The notes under the pieces were generated by a model that worked only from the letters and a program-made list of their open reading frames with translations, was not told the DNA's origin and ran no database searches. From positions 3,100,001 to 3,164,000 of the forward strand of contig NC_089241.1 in NCBI RefSeq assembly GCF_000512585.2: DNA of 64,000 nucleotides, given 5' to 3'. Every line of letters starts with the position of its first letter. Position 1 is the stretch's first letter. Of the stretch, positions 1 through 12,902 are shown one piece after another. The translations under genes and the position numbers were made by a program. The DNA is from Kwoniella bestiolae CBS 10118. Lineage: Eukaryota; Basidiomycota; Tremellomycetes; Tremellales; Cryptococcaceae.

Positions 1-1285
1 TTAGCGATTGTTCCGAGTGGGTAATTTAGTCACGTCGAGTAAGAGGGCGTGAGGGAGAGAGGGAGAGAGGGAGAGAGGGGTGAGCCCACAAATTCTTTCA
101 TAGTAGCTGTAGAAGCTTTACCCAGCGTTTCAAGGTACTGTAAGATGTAATGAGTGAATGAGTCGATGACCGCTACTCCGATGTCCATGTCGTTGTGGTG
201 CTACATTCATACTCAGTACGGATTTTTGAGCATGGTGGTATGCTGTGGATCATAGGAACTTACCGAATAACTATTCTCGCCCAGAGATGACGAGCCAGTC
301 GATGTAATTTCGGGGGAATAGAACTTGGAGTACATCGTATTGGCTTGACAAGTGTCGATAGTAAATAGTAGTCTGTTGTATCTGCGGGGGAGAAGGAATT
401 AGATGAGCATGATAGGCCATGACCACCGCCGTCTAGCCCATTGTCTAGCCAAAGGAGCCGGACAGTCGCGAGGAAGGAAGTTGACACGACTTACCTCCTC
501 TTCTCCCACATCTGCTCGACGGCATCGGCAACATCATAAGCCGAGACTTCCTCGTTATCCTGGAACTTTAGAAACTCATTCCCCCCGTGGCCTGTCATGT
601 AGATGAAGACGTTTGAAGATGCGTCTGAGAGGAGTCGTTTGGACCGTGGGATGGACGGATCATGTCGGCCTGTCACACATATCATGTGTTAGCAATCAAA
701 ATGATGATGTAGCTTGAACTCGAGGCTGTACAGCATGATCTCAAAGATCAGCTTATAGATAAAAACACACTAACCAGTCAAAAGCCTCAGAAAACTCTCC
801 ACCGTGACTTCGTACCCCCTATAATCGACCTCTATTCCCTCCCCATAAAGATCCATCTGTCTTCCCTTATTCGCATAGACCGTAGCTGGGAATGCATTCC
901 TGGCATTGCATGCTACATCGTCAGAGAGCATGAGGATGATATTTGAGTCTGGTAGACCTAGTCGCTTGAGAGTACGATACATCGCCAGGGTGTTGGCCAT
1001 GTGCTACACAATCAATCATGTTAAGCGTGTGAATACACCCCGTTATACAGATACCGGGAGTCATGTAGGGGTTGGGAGATGGGAATAAGAGAGTGCACAT
1101 ACTCGATAATTAAACCAATATCTTGATGAACATACCAATACAGCCCAATTATTGGTATGTCTGCCTGTTCCTGTTGAGTTGGAGAAGAGGTCGGATAGTT
1201 GGGAGTCGAGTTGAGCATTCGAGGCTATACACAATGGTATCGCTAGGAGGGCTGTTAAGATCAGATATAGATGGCGCAGAGTCAT
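1..1285 (-). CDS. GPI8: GPI-anchor transamidase catalytic subunit (GPI8/PIG-K), 3' end cut by window
   Basis: Cysteine peptidase (C13 family) of the ER GPI transamidase, which removes the C-terminal signal of a precursor and transfers the protein to a GPI anchor. The start at 1285 gives a signal peptide (MTLRHLYLILTALLAIP). Exons read about 1285-1109, 1003-775, 669-495, 381-267 and 200 leftwards. They encode the NWAVLVCSSRYWFNYR start of the peptidase fold, the catalytic histidine in YMTGHGG and the catalytic cysteine in IDTCQANTM. The last visible exon encodes DIGVAVIDSFTHYILQYLE, matching the family's C-terminal region. The luminal end and any TM anchor lie off the window or beyond a further intron near position 60. 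It is divergent from RTF1. Family assignment is secure; the 3' end is not visible. Confidence 0.93.
51..80. repeat. GGGAGAGA microsatellite
   Basis: About four copies of an 8-nt purine unit lie next to the last visible GPI8 exon. On the GPI8 strand this is a pyrimidine tract. It could be the polypyrimidine part of an intron or a serine/proline/leucine-rich coding stretch; this cannot be decided from the window. Confidence 0.7.
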
Positions 1286-1617
1286 CTTGGGAGAGTCTCT
1301 TAAGCAGACAGATCGAGAACCTCGATGCTACAAGTATGCTACTGCTACTGCTGAGATTGTATACGTGGTATAATGAACCAAAAGTAGAGGGATATTGATG
1401 AAAGTGAAAGATGAATGAATCCGGGATGAGATCGACAACTCAAACTCATTCGCGTAACTCACAACTTGACTCTCCACTTTTCAACTGTCACTTAATTCTT
1501 CATCTCTCTTTCCTACCTCTCATTTATTTCATACATCACATCTTGCTCATATACCACATCCCCTTCCAAAACCCTCCTTGGCTGTCCGGAACATAGCACA
1601 ACAAATCATCCATCAAA
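1286..1617. promoter_or_regulatory. divergent GPI8/RTF1 promoter region
   Basis: A stretch of 332 bp separates two divergent start codons. It is CT-rich just before the RTF1 start (1455-1530). No specific factor site was recognised. Confidence 0.5.
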
Positions 1618-4066
1618 ATGTCAGATCTAGAGAACGAGCTTCTCGGTCTAGCAGAGGATGATCCCACCAGAAGACCCTCCAAGAAAAGACATAACTCAGG
1701 TGGTGTAGGAGCCAGTAAGAAGAAGTCCAAGGCTTTGTGAGTCCTTCCCCATCCGGTCTCTACCTCACAGCATTACACAAATCCGCGCTGCATTTTACCG
1801 GATCTAGATGCAGGAGATGAAATCAATGCTGACCGAAAAGTCCTGCGGACCACAGCGAAGAATCCGAATCAGAGGGAGAAGCAGATATGGACCTCGACTC
1901 TGAATCGTCAGACGAGGAAGACGCAGTCACCAACTTTGCTTCCACATCGTCTGGTGTGGCTAACAATCAAAATAAGGGTAAAAGGGGTCCAGCGGCGAAT
2001 CCATACCCATTAGAGGGGAAATTCAAAGATGAGGCGGATAGAGAAGCGTGGGTGTTGTTTTCAACCACATCAACGGGCTCGCTAATATGAGAATGGGTGT
2101 GATCTAGACTGGAGAATTTGCCTGAGATTGAAAGAGAAGAAATCTTGGCGTCTAGATTAGAAGAAATGCAGAAATTCAAGGATTCTCAGGCGCTCGATGC
2201 GATGTTCAAGACTATTGGAGGGGATGATGAGGATGACGATGATGAGGGGCCTTCGAGGAAAAGGAGTGAGTGATTTATGCGGACTCATCAGTCACGAGCT
2301 TTTATTCTGCGGTATGACGCGCAGCTGCTGACGAATACACTCGTTGGAATTCCAGGAAAACACACAAGTGTATCCAAAGAAGCTTCAAGAGCCATGGCTG
2401 ACCTCAAGAATAAACGAAAAGCCAAGGATGAACGTGCACAACGACGTGTAAGCTGACTCATCCTCACTGTTCATCTTCATTCTGAGAATCACAATGCTGA
2501 GCCTAGTACTGGTATATAGGCAGCAAGACAAAGTCAAAAGCGCCATCGATCCGCCTCACCAGAATCAGACAACTCAACAGAGGACGGAGAGATCTCCCAC
2601 TCGCAATCTCAGAGATACTCACCACCCCATTCGCCCGAAGCCAAGGGGAAGAAGAACCTGTCACCGACCAAAGATTCGAAGGAGGATTTGGACGGTGTAC
2701 CTGCCAATAAACAGGAGATCAATTCTGCGAGGTTGAGTAGGTATGAGTTGGTCGATATGATGTACAAGGAAGGGTTTGAAGATATCGTAGTTGGTGAGTT
2801 GTCCGTCTTAGCTGCTACACGCCCTCTGACTGGTTCTGTGTACCCACGAGAGGGATACATGACTGATATGGAATGGTTTTTAGGCGCATATGTGAGACTA
2901 ATGGCTGGAGAACCTGATGATCAAGGGAGACCCAAGTACCGAATACATAGGATCAAAGGTTGGCTCTCATCCTTGTCGAACAGGAAAATACATCAAACGG
3001 TTAGAGATATTAAGCTGATTCTGATATATTATTATTGATTCATGTAGAAGTTGACACATCAGGCAAATTCGGCGCATACAACATAGAATACAAGGGTCGA
3101 AACGTCCGAGATGCAAGAGGTCTACTGTGTTCATATGGGAAAATGACAAGATTATTCAGAATAGCAGATGTCTCAAATGGTGATTTCGAGGAGAAGGAAT
3201 TCTCTAGGTTTTCGATGACGAACAAAGTGGATGGAGTGAAATTACCGAAGAGGAGCGAGCTGAAAGACAAACATGAGGAGATTAAGGCTTTGAGGGATAG
3301 ACCTATGACTGATGTGAGTTGATGTTGACAACTGAAATCCTCGATTCGGATGCTCTCAAACTCTACAAGATCATGAGAGTAGTAGTCAGGATGTCGTTTG
3401 AGTGGAAAAGCAAAGATAGCTGATACCTGAATCTCGGGTTCTAGACCGAAGTAAACCGTCAAATCAACACTCGAAAATCGTACGACCCCTCCGCGAACCG
3501 ATCTGCCCTTCTCAAAATATCCCAGCTTCTCTCTACGAGGGATCTGGCAACCCGTCGTAACGATGTGACTACAGTCGAAATGATAAACAACGAAATTATC
3601 AAACTGGGCGGTGATCCCGCTACGGGCCAATTGGTGAATAATGGTGAACTTGCCGAGGGGGATGATTACGAGTTGAGGATCCAGAAGATCAATGAGAATA
3701 ATAAGAGGAAGACCAAGGAGGTGATGTTGAAAGCTCATCAAGCTGCTTTGGCAAGGAAGAAGGCTGAGGAGGCGATGATAAAAGCTAGAACGTGGGTTTT
3801 AGTTTTGGGGTCATGTCCAAATCATATTATGACGATCTCAGAAGTCTACTGGTTGTTTCATCCAATCACATTGAGAATCCGTTCATATCAGATGGGACTG
3901 GGAATACCGAGCTGACTGGTTTGATTTATCTACCAACAGCGCTGCACCAGAAAACTCCGCACCAATCCCCAAACCCGATGTACCCCCCGCATCAGGCTTG
4001 AGGAAAGGCGAGACCCCTCAAGAATACGTGGCTAGAACGATCGATCTTGATTTAGGTGATTTCTAG
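1618..4066 (+). CDS. RTF1: RNA polymerase-associated protein RTF1 (Paf1 complex)
   Basis: Subunit of the Paf1 elongation complex, which supports H2B ubiquitylation and co-transcriptional histone methylation in the nucleus. The start MSDLENELLGLAEDD is followed by basic and acidic low-complexity stretches and the segment NPYPLEGKFKDEADRE. The Plus3 domain follows, encoded at about 2715-3315: SARLSRYELVDMMYKEGFED, GAYVRLMAGEPDDQGRPKYR, then YNIEYKGRNVRDARGLL and FSRFSMTNKVDGVKLPKR. A charged coiled-coil region and the end TIDLDLGDF follow. There are many short introns, for example after 1738. It is divergent from GPI8 and convergent with QCR6. Confidence 0.92.
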
Positions 4067-4407
4067 AAGATTTTTCCAATTAGGTGGAGTCGACTTGACT
4101 TTGGAGATTCCGAGGTTTGCCTTTTACTTTTTGCAAGGGCTTATCGATAGTAGAGTCGACTTTATTGATTTGATGGTACCGGTCGTGCTTGAATTATCTG
4201 TGATTCAGTCAGGCGTGTATATCATTAATCATGCATTATCTGCTATCGTCATCTCTACGACTAGTTTGTAGAGACAATGCTTGGTGAGTCTGTGCAGTAG
4301 ATGTGGAATTATGATTTGGGTGCATTATCATGCTATGTATCTATCATAAAACCCCTCCAAAAACTCCCCTTTCTAATCCGCATTGGTGAAAATATATGAC
4401 AGATAGT
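4067..4407. other. convergent 3' intergenic region
   Basis: Region between the RTF1 and QCR6 stop codons, presumably both 3' UTRs. Nothing else was seen. Confidence 0.5.
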
Positions 4408-5591
4408 TTAAGCGAGTTTCTTGAAGAGGGTAGGAGCGGCACAAGCCTAAAAGCGAGAGGAGTACAAGTCAGCGATACTCGGGAGTGGTGGTCCTCCAAA
4501 ATATGTATTCCGAGCTGTACCCAGCCCTCTTGACATAACATCCAATAGAATATAGAGACTGCAGATTTCAGGCGTGATGCCCAATTCGCATATCCCTGTC
4601 TATAGTCTAGACTTTCGATCCGACCAAACCCCCGTACAGAAGAGCTCGAGCACTCACATCGACACAGTGTAAAACGTGGAAAAACTCCTCCACGCAATCT
4701 TCACCTGGGTAACCGTTACCGGCTTCTACCTTTTCTTGACAGTGCTTGAAGTGGTGGACGTGCTCGGCACATTGTTTTTGCTCGCATTCCTCTCGGATGG
4801 CTGGTGCTGGCTGTGGGGGTGGAGTAAGGACAGATCGTTGGTGAGTGGGAAATCGGAGGTGCGAGATTGGATGATCGGGTCGAAGGGAGTAGTTGGATCG
4901 GTTATAAGGTCATTTAGGTGATGGCATGTACAATACGTCAAAATGATACGAAGATGATCATGAAGAGATGTCAATGATCAGCAAAGCTTCATAGTCACAT
5001 ACGCCGCTTGGACGATCAATCACTCACGTCCTCTGGTTCCTCCTCCTCCTCCTCCTCTTCCTCCTCAGCAGGCTCATCACCACCTTCCTCGGCGGGTTCC
5101 TCGGATTCCTCGGGAGCTTCGGCGTGGGCGCTGTGGATTAAGGGAGAAGGCAGAGATCAGTCAATGTGAGTTCGATTCATTTGAACCTTTTTCCTCATAC
5201 TGGATAAAAGCAGACATCTGTGTGTCATCTCCTACCTCATTCCGAATCCCCGCTCGATACGTGAGACGTGTGAGAACGATCCACATCTGATCATTGTTTG
5301 TCGTCCATCGCTCATCCACAGATCGATCCTATTGTCTCTTCGTCTCCTCCATACACCTTTCGATACACACTCCAATTTCTCATCTCTACGCATCGCATAT
5401 ACCTGAACACCCGTGCCCTCTCTCTCCATCTTGCCATTCCATCCCCGATCCACCATCTCCCAACTTGTCCAACCCATGCGGAAACACCACCACACTCACG
5501 TAGGTACGAAGAACTCCATCAACCCAGAGAAAAACGATGTGCTCTCTTGCTGTTGCTCTTGAGCGGGGGCAGCTTGGTTCTCGATAGCCAT
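4408..5591 (-). CDS. QCR6: cytochrome bc1 complex subunit 6, acidic hinge protein (QCR6)
   Basis: Acidic hinge subunit of mitochondrial complex III, which assists cytochrome c1-cytochrome c interaction in the intermembrane space. The start MAIENQAAPAQEQQQ is followed by FFSGLMEFFVPT, then a glutamate-rich exon (about 5130-5033). The conserved hinge follows: AIREECEQKQCAEHVHHFKH, CQEKVEAGNGYPGEDCVEEF and FHVLHCVD. The twin Cys-X9-Cys-like pairs that form the hinge disulphides are visible. The last short exon encodes ACAAPTLFKKLA. The first intron (about 5131-5497) is unusually long for this window. Convergent with RTF1. Confidence 0.92.
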
Positions 5592-6175
5592 TTTGTTCGG
5601 GTGGGTGGGTGGGGTACAAGGATGATAGTAGGATATAGGTTATGTGTTAGTGGTGATATCAACCAGTTGTGTATTCTAAATTGCTCGCATTTGACTGGAC
5701 ACCACCTTACTCACAATGGGATCAAATATCACACTGACAACGGTATCCGCCTCGATGTCGGGAAATTACGGACTTATCATTGGTTAGATCGATTACTATC
5801 TGAGTGTACCACTTATGAGTGTAGGTGGCACCGTACTTGTTGTAGTTGTAAACCACTTTTAGAGTCAACTAACATACGATGGATATGCATACATGCTAAG
5901 AGATGACTAGTATAGGGTACAATGAATGGGTGTCATGGAGTGTAAATGTAATGTATTGTAAAGTACGGAAGGGTAACCAGTAATGAAGCGTATCGTAATG
6001 TATTTGTGAATGCAATTGTGAATGTGAATGAGGACAAACGAGTAAGATGGAAACAAAGCAAATAAAAGTGAGAATTCGATAGGCTTCACAGCCACAAGCA
6101 ACTAAATGATCTCCATCACCTGAATCATCACGAATCACCACCTCATTCACATTTTGCTTTGTACAGTGTGACCCA
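5592..6175. other. intergenic region upstream of QCR6
   Basis: Contains the QCR6 promoter and the 3' flank of the downstream kinase gene. No convincing ORF or motif was seen. Confidence 0.4.
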
Positions 6176-9100
6176 CTATCTCAGCTCAGCAATCAAACTC
6201 TCCAGATCAGCCACCACATCCGTCATCGTGGGTCGTTCAGCTGGATCCTGATGCCACATCCTCTCCATCAAATTTACAGGTTCGTCGCCCCAATGTTTTC
6301 TCAATCCAGCTACAGACGGTCGTTTGTGTTTGGCTCCGACGGCGTCATAGATATAATGTTCGTTGTGGCCTTCCCAGGGGTATTTCTACAAGGTCAAGTA
6401 ACGAACAGTCAGCATTTCTTCCTTCTGATCGGAGCAAGTCCATCCATCATATCCATTTGATCTTCGAATGCAGCTTGACCCCTTCCACATTTATTGATCT
6501 TGAAATGCCGAGCTCTCACGTCTCTTACCTCCACAAAAAACACGGCTACAACTCACCTTATCCCCAATCCAACCACTCATCATCTCCCAATAAACCATCC
6601 CCGCACTAAACACATCAACCTTATAATCATACCTAGGATGGGGATGCCAAAGCTCAGGAGCCTGCCAATTGACCGTCCCAACCAAACTGCGAATCATCGA
6701 TCGAGTGGAATTCTTCACACGGGCTAATCCGAAGTCACCAACTTTCGCTTGACCTGATCGATTGATCAGGATGTTGGAGGATTTACAATCTCGATGAATG
6801 ATTGACGGTTTACGTGTATGGAGGTATTCTAACCCTCGGGCAATGTCTAGCATTAAGTTGAGGACTCGTCGGAGGGAAGGGCAGGGCACGTTTCGCTAGA
6901 CACATCCCAGATAGCTCGTTAGCTTTGTGTGAAGTTGTTTAAGGAGATCTTGAAACGCGGATCTGGCGTATACTCACGATGTAATCGAACAGATCACCAT
7001 TCTCACATAATTCACTAACTAGCATACATGGCACATGGGTCGAGTCTTCCGGTATGCAAATACCTCGCTATGTCACGTGTTCCATCAGAAACAATTACAG
7101 AAGTATGATACCTAAATGATACTCACAAATCGCACAATATTAGGATGACTAAACTCCGCTAGCAACTTGAGTTCACGTATATCCACTACGACCCACAAGA
7201 CATATCAGCCATCTTTCAATAACAGACAAACCCCGAGGCATTACTCACTCTCAGATAGATGTCCTCTAAATTCCGAAATCGCAACCTTCCTTCCTCTCAA
7301 CTTGCCTACAAACACACTATAAACCAGAATCTCATGATCAGCACCCTCCCTCCTCAAATTCATAACCGCACAAAGGCCAAACTCACTCTTTGAATCCACC
7401 ACTCCCAATCTTCTCCAGTTTCACCAACTGAGCAGGTTTGATGATACTATCTTCCAAACCCAACTCTTGCAAGTCCAAATTCAGTTCAGCTTCGGACGCA
7501 ACAGGTTTATTCTCTTCATCCGATATAGGCGGAGTAGCAGGATCCTCTGCGTGAATATGATCCCTCAATAGTACAGGCGTGGTTTTACCAGGCACATGTA
7601 CATTGGAGCCAATAGCGTGGATGATCTTCTTTGATTTCGATTTGGACTTCTTGTTTTTTCCTTTACCGGTCGATGAGGAAGATGGTTTGGCCGTAGCCGA
7701 AGAGGATGGGTTGGAATTTACTGAATCGTCTCCTTGGTGCTGCTCATCTCTCCATTCCAGTAGGGCTTTGGCTAATTGGGGCTTCGTGCCTCCGACCTCT
7801 ATTCCGCGGGACTCGCACATCTGGACAAGCTCATCCCGGAGTAAGCGGGTGAGAGAGGCCACAGTAGCATCGGTGAGATCAATATCTATTTGCAATCCAT
7901 CGTCGTCAGCGTTACTTCTTGACACTGTCGTGATGTACTTACCAGCTTCGAACGATTCATCCTCATCAGTCTCCTCATCTTCCTCCTCATCCTCATCCTC
8001 ATCAACCTCCATATCGGGATCATCCCTAGCTTCCTGTCTAAGCCTCTTCCTCCTACTTTGCATCACACCAAACGCCTTGCCAGATCGGGTAGTATGTATT
8101 TGACCAGGAGTAGCCAAGATATCATCCTCAGGTTGGGGTGACGGTGAATCAGGAGTGGCAGTGAGATCAGATTCAGGAGGGTCAGCGGTATCTTGATCCG
8201 GTGAATGTCGAGAGGGACGTCGAGTGAGTCGACGAGGTGGTGTAGAGGGTTGAGTTGGGGAGGTTTGGGATTTATTTTGGGCTCGAGTACGTGGTCGTCC
8301 TTTCAACGCAGTATATGTGAGCTGCAGATCATTTGGCGGGGACCAGGATAGCTTACCTTCTTCTATAGTCTCATCCCCCTCTTCTTCTCCCGCGTCATTG
8401 GAAACTACCACATCCTCGTCAACTTCCATCTCCGTATCACTTTCTCCTCCTCTGAGCGCCTCTATAGCTTTCTTCTTAGCTCCTCGCGAAGGTAAAGCTC
8501 TACCTTTCTTCGAGTTGACCATCGATATATCCGAATCTATAAGCTTATCACGACTTCGTAAATTTCGGGGAGGTGCAGGCGAATCGTCTTCGTCCTCTTC
8601 TTCGGTCTCTTCCTCTTGGACAGTAACGGTCTCGGCATCGTGTTCATCTTCGTTCTCCTCGTCATCTGCTTCAACCTCACTAGACATTTCCTTGACATAG
8701 CTGGCTCGACCACCCCGAGGTCGAAGTCGATTGACCAGAGGTGTAGGCTCATCATCCTCTGTCTCCTCGTCCGCGTCATCGACAACCTTAGTTCCATTAC
8801 CATTGACAAGCCTTCGAGCAGGTGTGGATTTTGACTTTGATCTTTGAGTCTGACGAGGAGTGAAGCCGCGATTACCAGGTTGTTTCTTTATACGACGGGG
8901 TGTCTGACGGGATTGTAACGAGTCTCCATCTTGGGATGTATCGGTGGTAGTATACGCTGAAGACAGAGTGGAAGAACGTCTTGTCCTTCGACTACAAGAT
9001 AGTGGTGGAGTAAGCACTAGTCATTCGTGTTATAATGTCATATCGGCGTGACTCACTCTATCAACCCCTTCGCAGGACTCTTGACATCATCACCAAATCT

Positions 9101-10389
9101 AGCCTTCTTATCCCCCTTGTCCTCTCCCATGCTCTTACTCCTACCCCTGAACCCGTTTTTGTTGACCATCGATTTCCTTCGGTCTTTCGTACGCCTCGGC
9201 GCAGTACGTATCAGAGTAGTCTCGGCTAATCTCACCCGAGACCTGGTTCGAGGATTAGCCTTGGGAGTAGCATCCGCATCTCTCACAGGTCGTCCTCGAA
9301 TAGGCCGACTGCCAGATGACGAAGAGGAGTTTGGGGAATGTTGCTGCGAAGATGAGGTGGATCTGCGGAGGTCGTGGTTGTGCACATCGATGGATTCTAT
9401 CGTGGCTTTGCGTCTAGGGGACATGCGACTTGGTGATGAGGGGAGTGGTGAGATGAGACGATCAAATGATTTACGCTAGCAATCAAAGATGCAAATCAGC
9501 TCTGTCAAGCTCGGATGCTACCCTATAGCTAAGAGTGAAGCTTACAGCTGCTATCAACCCATCTACCAAGTCCTTCTTACCCATCCCAGCATCATTCTCA
9601 TCATCCACAGAGGTCACAGACCCAACATCATCTTCTTCGTTCCACATCCCCGCTACTTTCCATAATCTTATCAATTCCGCTTTCCGTAATCTATGTAAAG
9701 CATTTGCTGGAGCAGAATCTATTAGATGTTGGTCGCCTGGTCACAACGAAACATCAGTCCTGTCTCCACGATATATCGAGCGGAACGGGAAAAAGGGCAG
9801 ACTCACTCTCAGCTATAAACTCGGGTTCCTCTTCATCCTCCTCCATCTCTATCCAGCTACCTGAATCTGCACTTGAATCAGGATCCATATGCGATCTCTT
9901 TCTCTTCCTTGGGCTAGTCGAGGATGAACCATTTTCGTTGTCATCGTCATCGTTAAGACCATTACTGAATACATCGTTTCCATGCCCATTGACAATTTCA
10001 GCTTTGGCTTTGCCCTTGCCCTTTGATTTTCTAGATAACAATTTCCTCTCATTGGTCTTACTGGATTTATTGATGTTTATAGTCTGTTGGCCTATCTCCG
10101 AGCTTAACGGCAATACTCTGGTGTTATTACTTCTAGATCTCGAGCCCTCGGCTTTGGGCATGTCATCTTCATCGTCATCTACGATTGGTGTTTCGTCCAG
10201 GGATATATCGTCGTCGGAACTATCAGAAGTGATGACAGGTCTAGAGATGACGAAAGCCTCTGAGCCCAATCTACGTCTTTTCGGTGGATGTTTACCATTG
10301 TACAAGGCATGCTTTTTGATTAGAGGGGTAGCTGTCTTTCGAGGGGAGGAGGCGAAATGCTGCGAACGAGCTTTGACTAAGCGATGCAT
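6176..10389 (-). CDS. large nuclear-type protein with two SAP-like motifs and a C-terminal TKL-like protein kinase
   Basis: Multi-exon gene starting MHRLVKARSQHFASSPRK. The N-terminal part is basic and acidic low-complexity sequence. A first SAP-like helix pair (ALHRLRKAELIRLWKVAGMW, then KKDLVDGLIAA) lies near 9545-9710, and a second (LTRLLRDELVQMCESRGIEV, then KPQLAKALLEW) near 7745-7870. SAP motifs commonly bind AT-rich DNA. The kinase begins at KIGSGGF (about 7410) and runs to the stop: an RELKLL helix C, IIHRDCKSSNIL, VGDFGLAR, WQAPELW and WHQDPAERPTM. The beta-3 strand reads RGRKVAISEFRG, so the usual VAIK lysine is a serine. The HRD and DFG motifs are intact. The substrate is unknown. 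Divergent from the CUS2-like gene. Confidence 0.8.
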
Positions 10390-11040
10390 GATGGACGCTC
10401 GTTCGACCGGGAGGAGGTGGATGAGGAGAGGTTAGAGAATTTGAGAGGAATGTTTGATGTTTTTGGGATATTGATTGCTCGATTAATGTTGTTTTGAATT
10501 GGCGAGAACGCGTTTATAGGTGGTAATTTATGATAATCGAGTGTAACTAGAGTCGCGCGCGATAAAGTGGAGTGTGTGTTTGGGTAATTGTAGGATCTTC
10601 TATAATGTCGTTTGTTTTGATCAGAAGCTATCACAGAGACTGTTGAGGTCTCTTTACCCTTTTCACATCTCTCGCTGGGGATGCGAGACAATGATGAGTA
10701 AGGAGGAGAGAGGTGAGGTGAAAGAGAATTGACAGAGAGTATATAACCTTGAAATATCAACTCGACTGTTCAGACTGCGAAGGTCGAGTAGATCTGTGTA
10801 ATCTCAAAGAGGCAGTCGACGGGATCAAATCCACGTGGAGATCGATATGACGTGGTGTTTGGATCATCCATATATATGCTTCCCTCTTTGACACATTCCA
10901 TCCTTTGTACCTAAAACTCTGACCAGCATACTGTAATTCTTGAGTTTGCTTAACCATCTCAACCTCATACACAGGATACATCTCATTGATTCCATCTATC
11001 GGGTGCAATACAAGAGCAGTGCCCAATCACAACATCAATC
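10390..11040. promoter_or_regulatory. divergent promoter region, kinase / CUS2-like gene
   Basis: A stretch of 651 bp separates two divergent starts. It holds one CACGTG E-box at 10832-10837, an unproven bHLH-type site. The small ORFs here look like chance. Confidence 0.4.
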
Positions 11041-12765
11041 ATGCCAGCAAACGCTCCTATCCCCGGGAAATTCGAGGAAGATCCAAGGGTGCACTTCGAC
11101 AAGACCGCTGGGAAATGGCAGTATGAGGATGATGATGGGACGGAATACGAATGGGCAGGTCAAGCTTGGATACCTCTGGTGGGTCTATCTCACCGATACT
11201 AATGTCATTGCATGATGAGCGGGATACAGCTGATAGTCATATATCGCCTGATAATGCAGATCAACGAAGAACTGCTGAAAGCTCAGCAGGCTGCTTATTC
11301 CGTTGCAGGAGTTGACGAGAGTGTGAGTTGTTTGTGCTGCAGATGCTTATTGCAAAGCCAGAGTCAACTCATACTTTGCTTCTCTTACCCGTACAGACCC
11401 CAGCCAACGCCGTTCTAGCTCGAGACGAGAAACGCAACAAGAAGCGCAAGAAGGGTGAAAAAGACTACACGTCCAACACATCCGGCAGCACCGGCCCCGC
11501 CAACTCCCAATCCAATGGCGCCGGATCATCGTCTTCTAAACCTACACAACCTCAAGCAGCACAAGTATCAGCCCCCAAGAAAACCGCCGTGTGGGTTAGC
11601 AACCTCCCGCCAAACACTACCGTCGAGCTACTCTCCTCGGTATTTTCCAAAGCTGGTGTTCTGTTGATAGATGACGATGGTCAACCGCGTATCAAGCTTT
11701 ATTACGACGATGATGGGAAGTTCAAGGGGGATGCACTGATAATGTACTTCAAGGAGGGTTCGGTGGATCTGGCGATAACGTTATTGGACGATACGGAGTT
11801 GGAATTGGGATCGGGGTATGGGAATATGAGGGTGAAAGTTGCTGAATACGAGAATAAGGAGAAGGAGAAGGAGAAACATGAGAAGAAGGAGAAGGATACG
11901 GCGGAGCATGCCTATGGTAGGGGGGAGAAGAAGAAATTGACGGCGGAGGAGAAACAGAGGATGTCAAAGAGGATAAAAACTATGCAGAAGTGGGTTTGGC
12001 GTCTCTTTTCTTGACTCCCTTGGTACTGGTATACGGATTACTCGGTCATCACTACGATGGACTCCCAATTCCCGTATCTCGGAACGAATACTGATACGCT
12101 ATTCTCCGTCATCTAGCAAAATCTCTTGGCACTCTGACGACGACTCTGACGATCCAGCTGCACCCCTCGGAGGAGCACCCGCACCATTATCGAACCGGTT
12201 CAACCGGGTGGTTGTGCTCAAAGGGATGTTCGCATTGGAAGATCTGGAGAAAGATCCGGGGTTGATACTAGAACTCAAAGAGGAAGTGAGGGATGAAGCT
12301 GAGACGATGGGCCAAGTGACCAACGTGGTTCTATACGATGTAAGTCAATCTTTACGTAGATCAGCTTCTATTGTGGAAGCGTTTGGAGAGTATGAAGCTG
12401 ACAAGAAAATGTGACGTGCAGAAAGAAGAAGATGGAGTGATGACTATAAAATTCAAGGATCCCGTAGCTGCTCAGGCGTGCGTGATGAAGATGAATAATA
12501 GGTACTTCGATGGAAGGGTGGTAAGTGGACTTGACCATCATAACAGCTTTCGTAAGAGATTGCACCCTTGAGTGACAAGAAGCTGAGATATATTGAATCT
12601 TCTCAGATATATGCAGGGATATATACAGGAAAAGAACGATTCCGAAAATCAGGTGGAATAACGTCCTTTGGCGATGATGAAGAAGCGGATAAAGAGGAGA
12701 GAGAGAGATTGGATAATTTCGCTCAGTGGTTGGTCGAAGGTGAAGAGGAGAATAACAAGCAGTAA
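11041..12765 (+). CDS. CUS2: U2 snRNP-associated splicing factor, CUS2/HTATSF1 family
   Basis: Helps U2 snRNA folding and U2 snRNP/SF3b function during prespliceosome assembly. The start MPANAPIPGKFEEDPRVHFD is followed by the N-terminal segment typical of the family (GKWQYEDDDGTEYEWAGQAW, then IPLINEELLKAQQAAY). RRM1 begins KKTAVWVSNLPPNTTVELLS and is followed by a lysine/glutamate-rich linker. The second RRM is UHM-like: NRVVVLKGMFALEDLEKDP, an acidic helix, then KEEDGVMTIKFKDP and NNRYFDGR, ending GIYTGKERFRKSGG. Several introns of about 60-80 nt carry CTGAT-like elements. Divergent from the SAP kinase and convergent with the ECM15-like gene across about 140 bp. Confidence 0.9.
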
Positions 12766-12902
12766 AGAGGTCTTGTCTTGAATATTGGTGGCCATCGGAT
12801 GGAAAGGATTTACACTTCTACTGATACTCTGTCAAGAAGTTGAGAAGTACAAGTACAAGGAAATGCAAATATGTTGTACATGACATCTATGATTGCGCAT
12901 TT

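Noticed and set aside
3040..3741. Minus-strand ORF of 233 codons
   Set aside because: Shadow of the RTF1 Plus3 exons, which match the family strongly on the plus strand.
5298..5906. Plus-strand ORF of 202 codons
   Set aside because: Overlaps the first exon and long first intron of QCR6; no recognisable domain.
7579..8103. Plus-strand ORF of 174 codons, Ser/Val/Asp-rich
   Set aside because: Antisense shadow of the SAP-kinase acidic coding exon; the minus strand has the domains and splice signals.
9704..10435. Plus-strand ORF of 243 codons
   Set aside because: Antisense to the first exon of the SAP-kinase gene; no plus-strand splice or family support.
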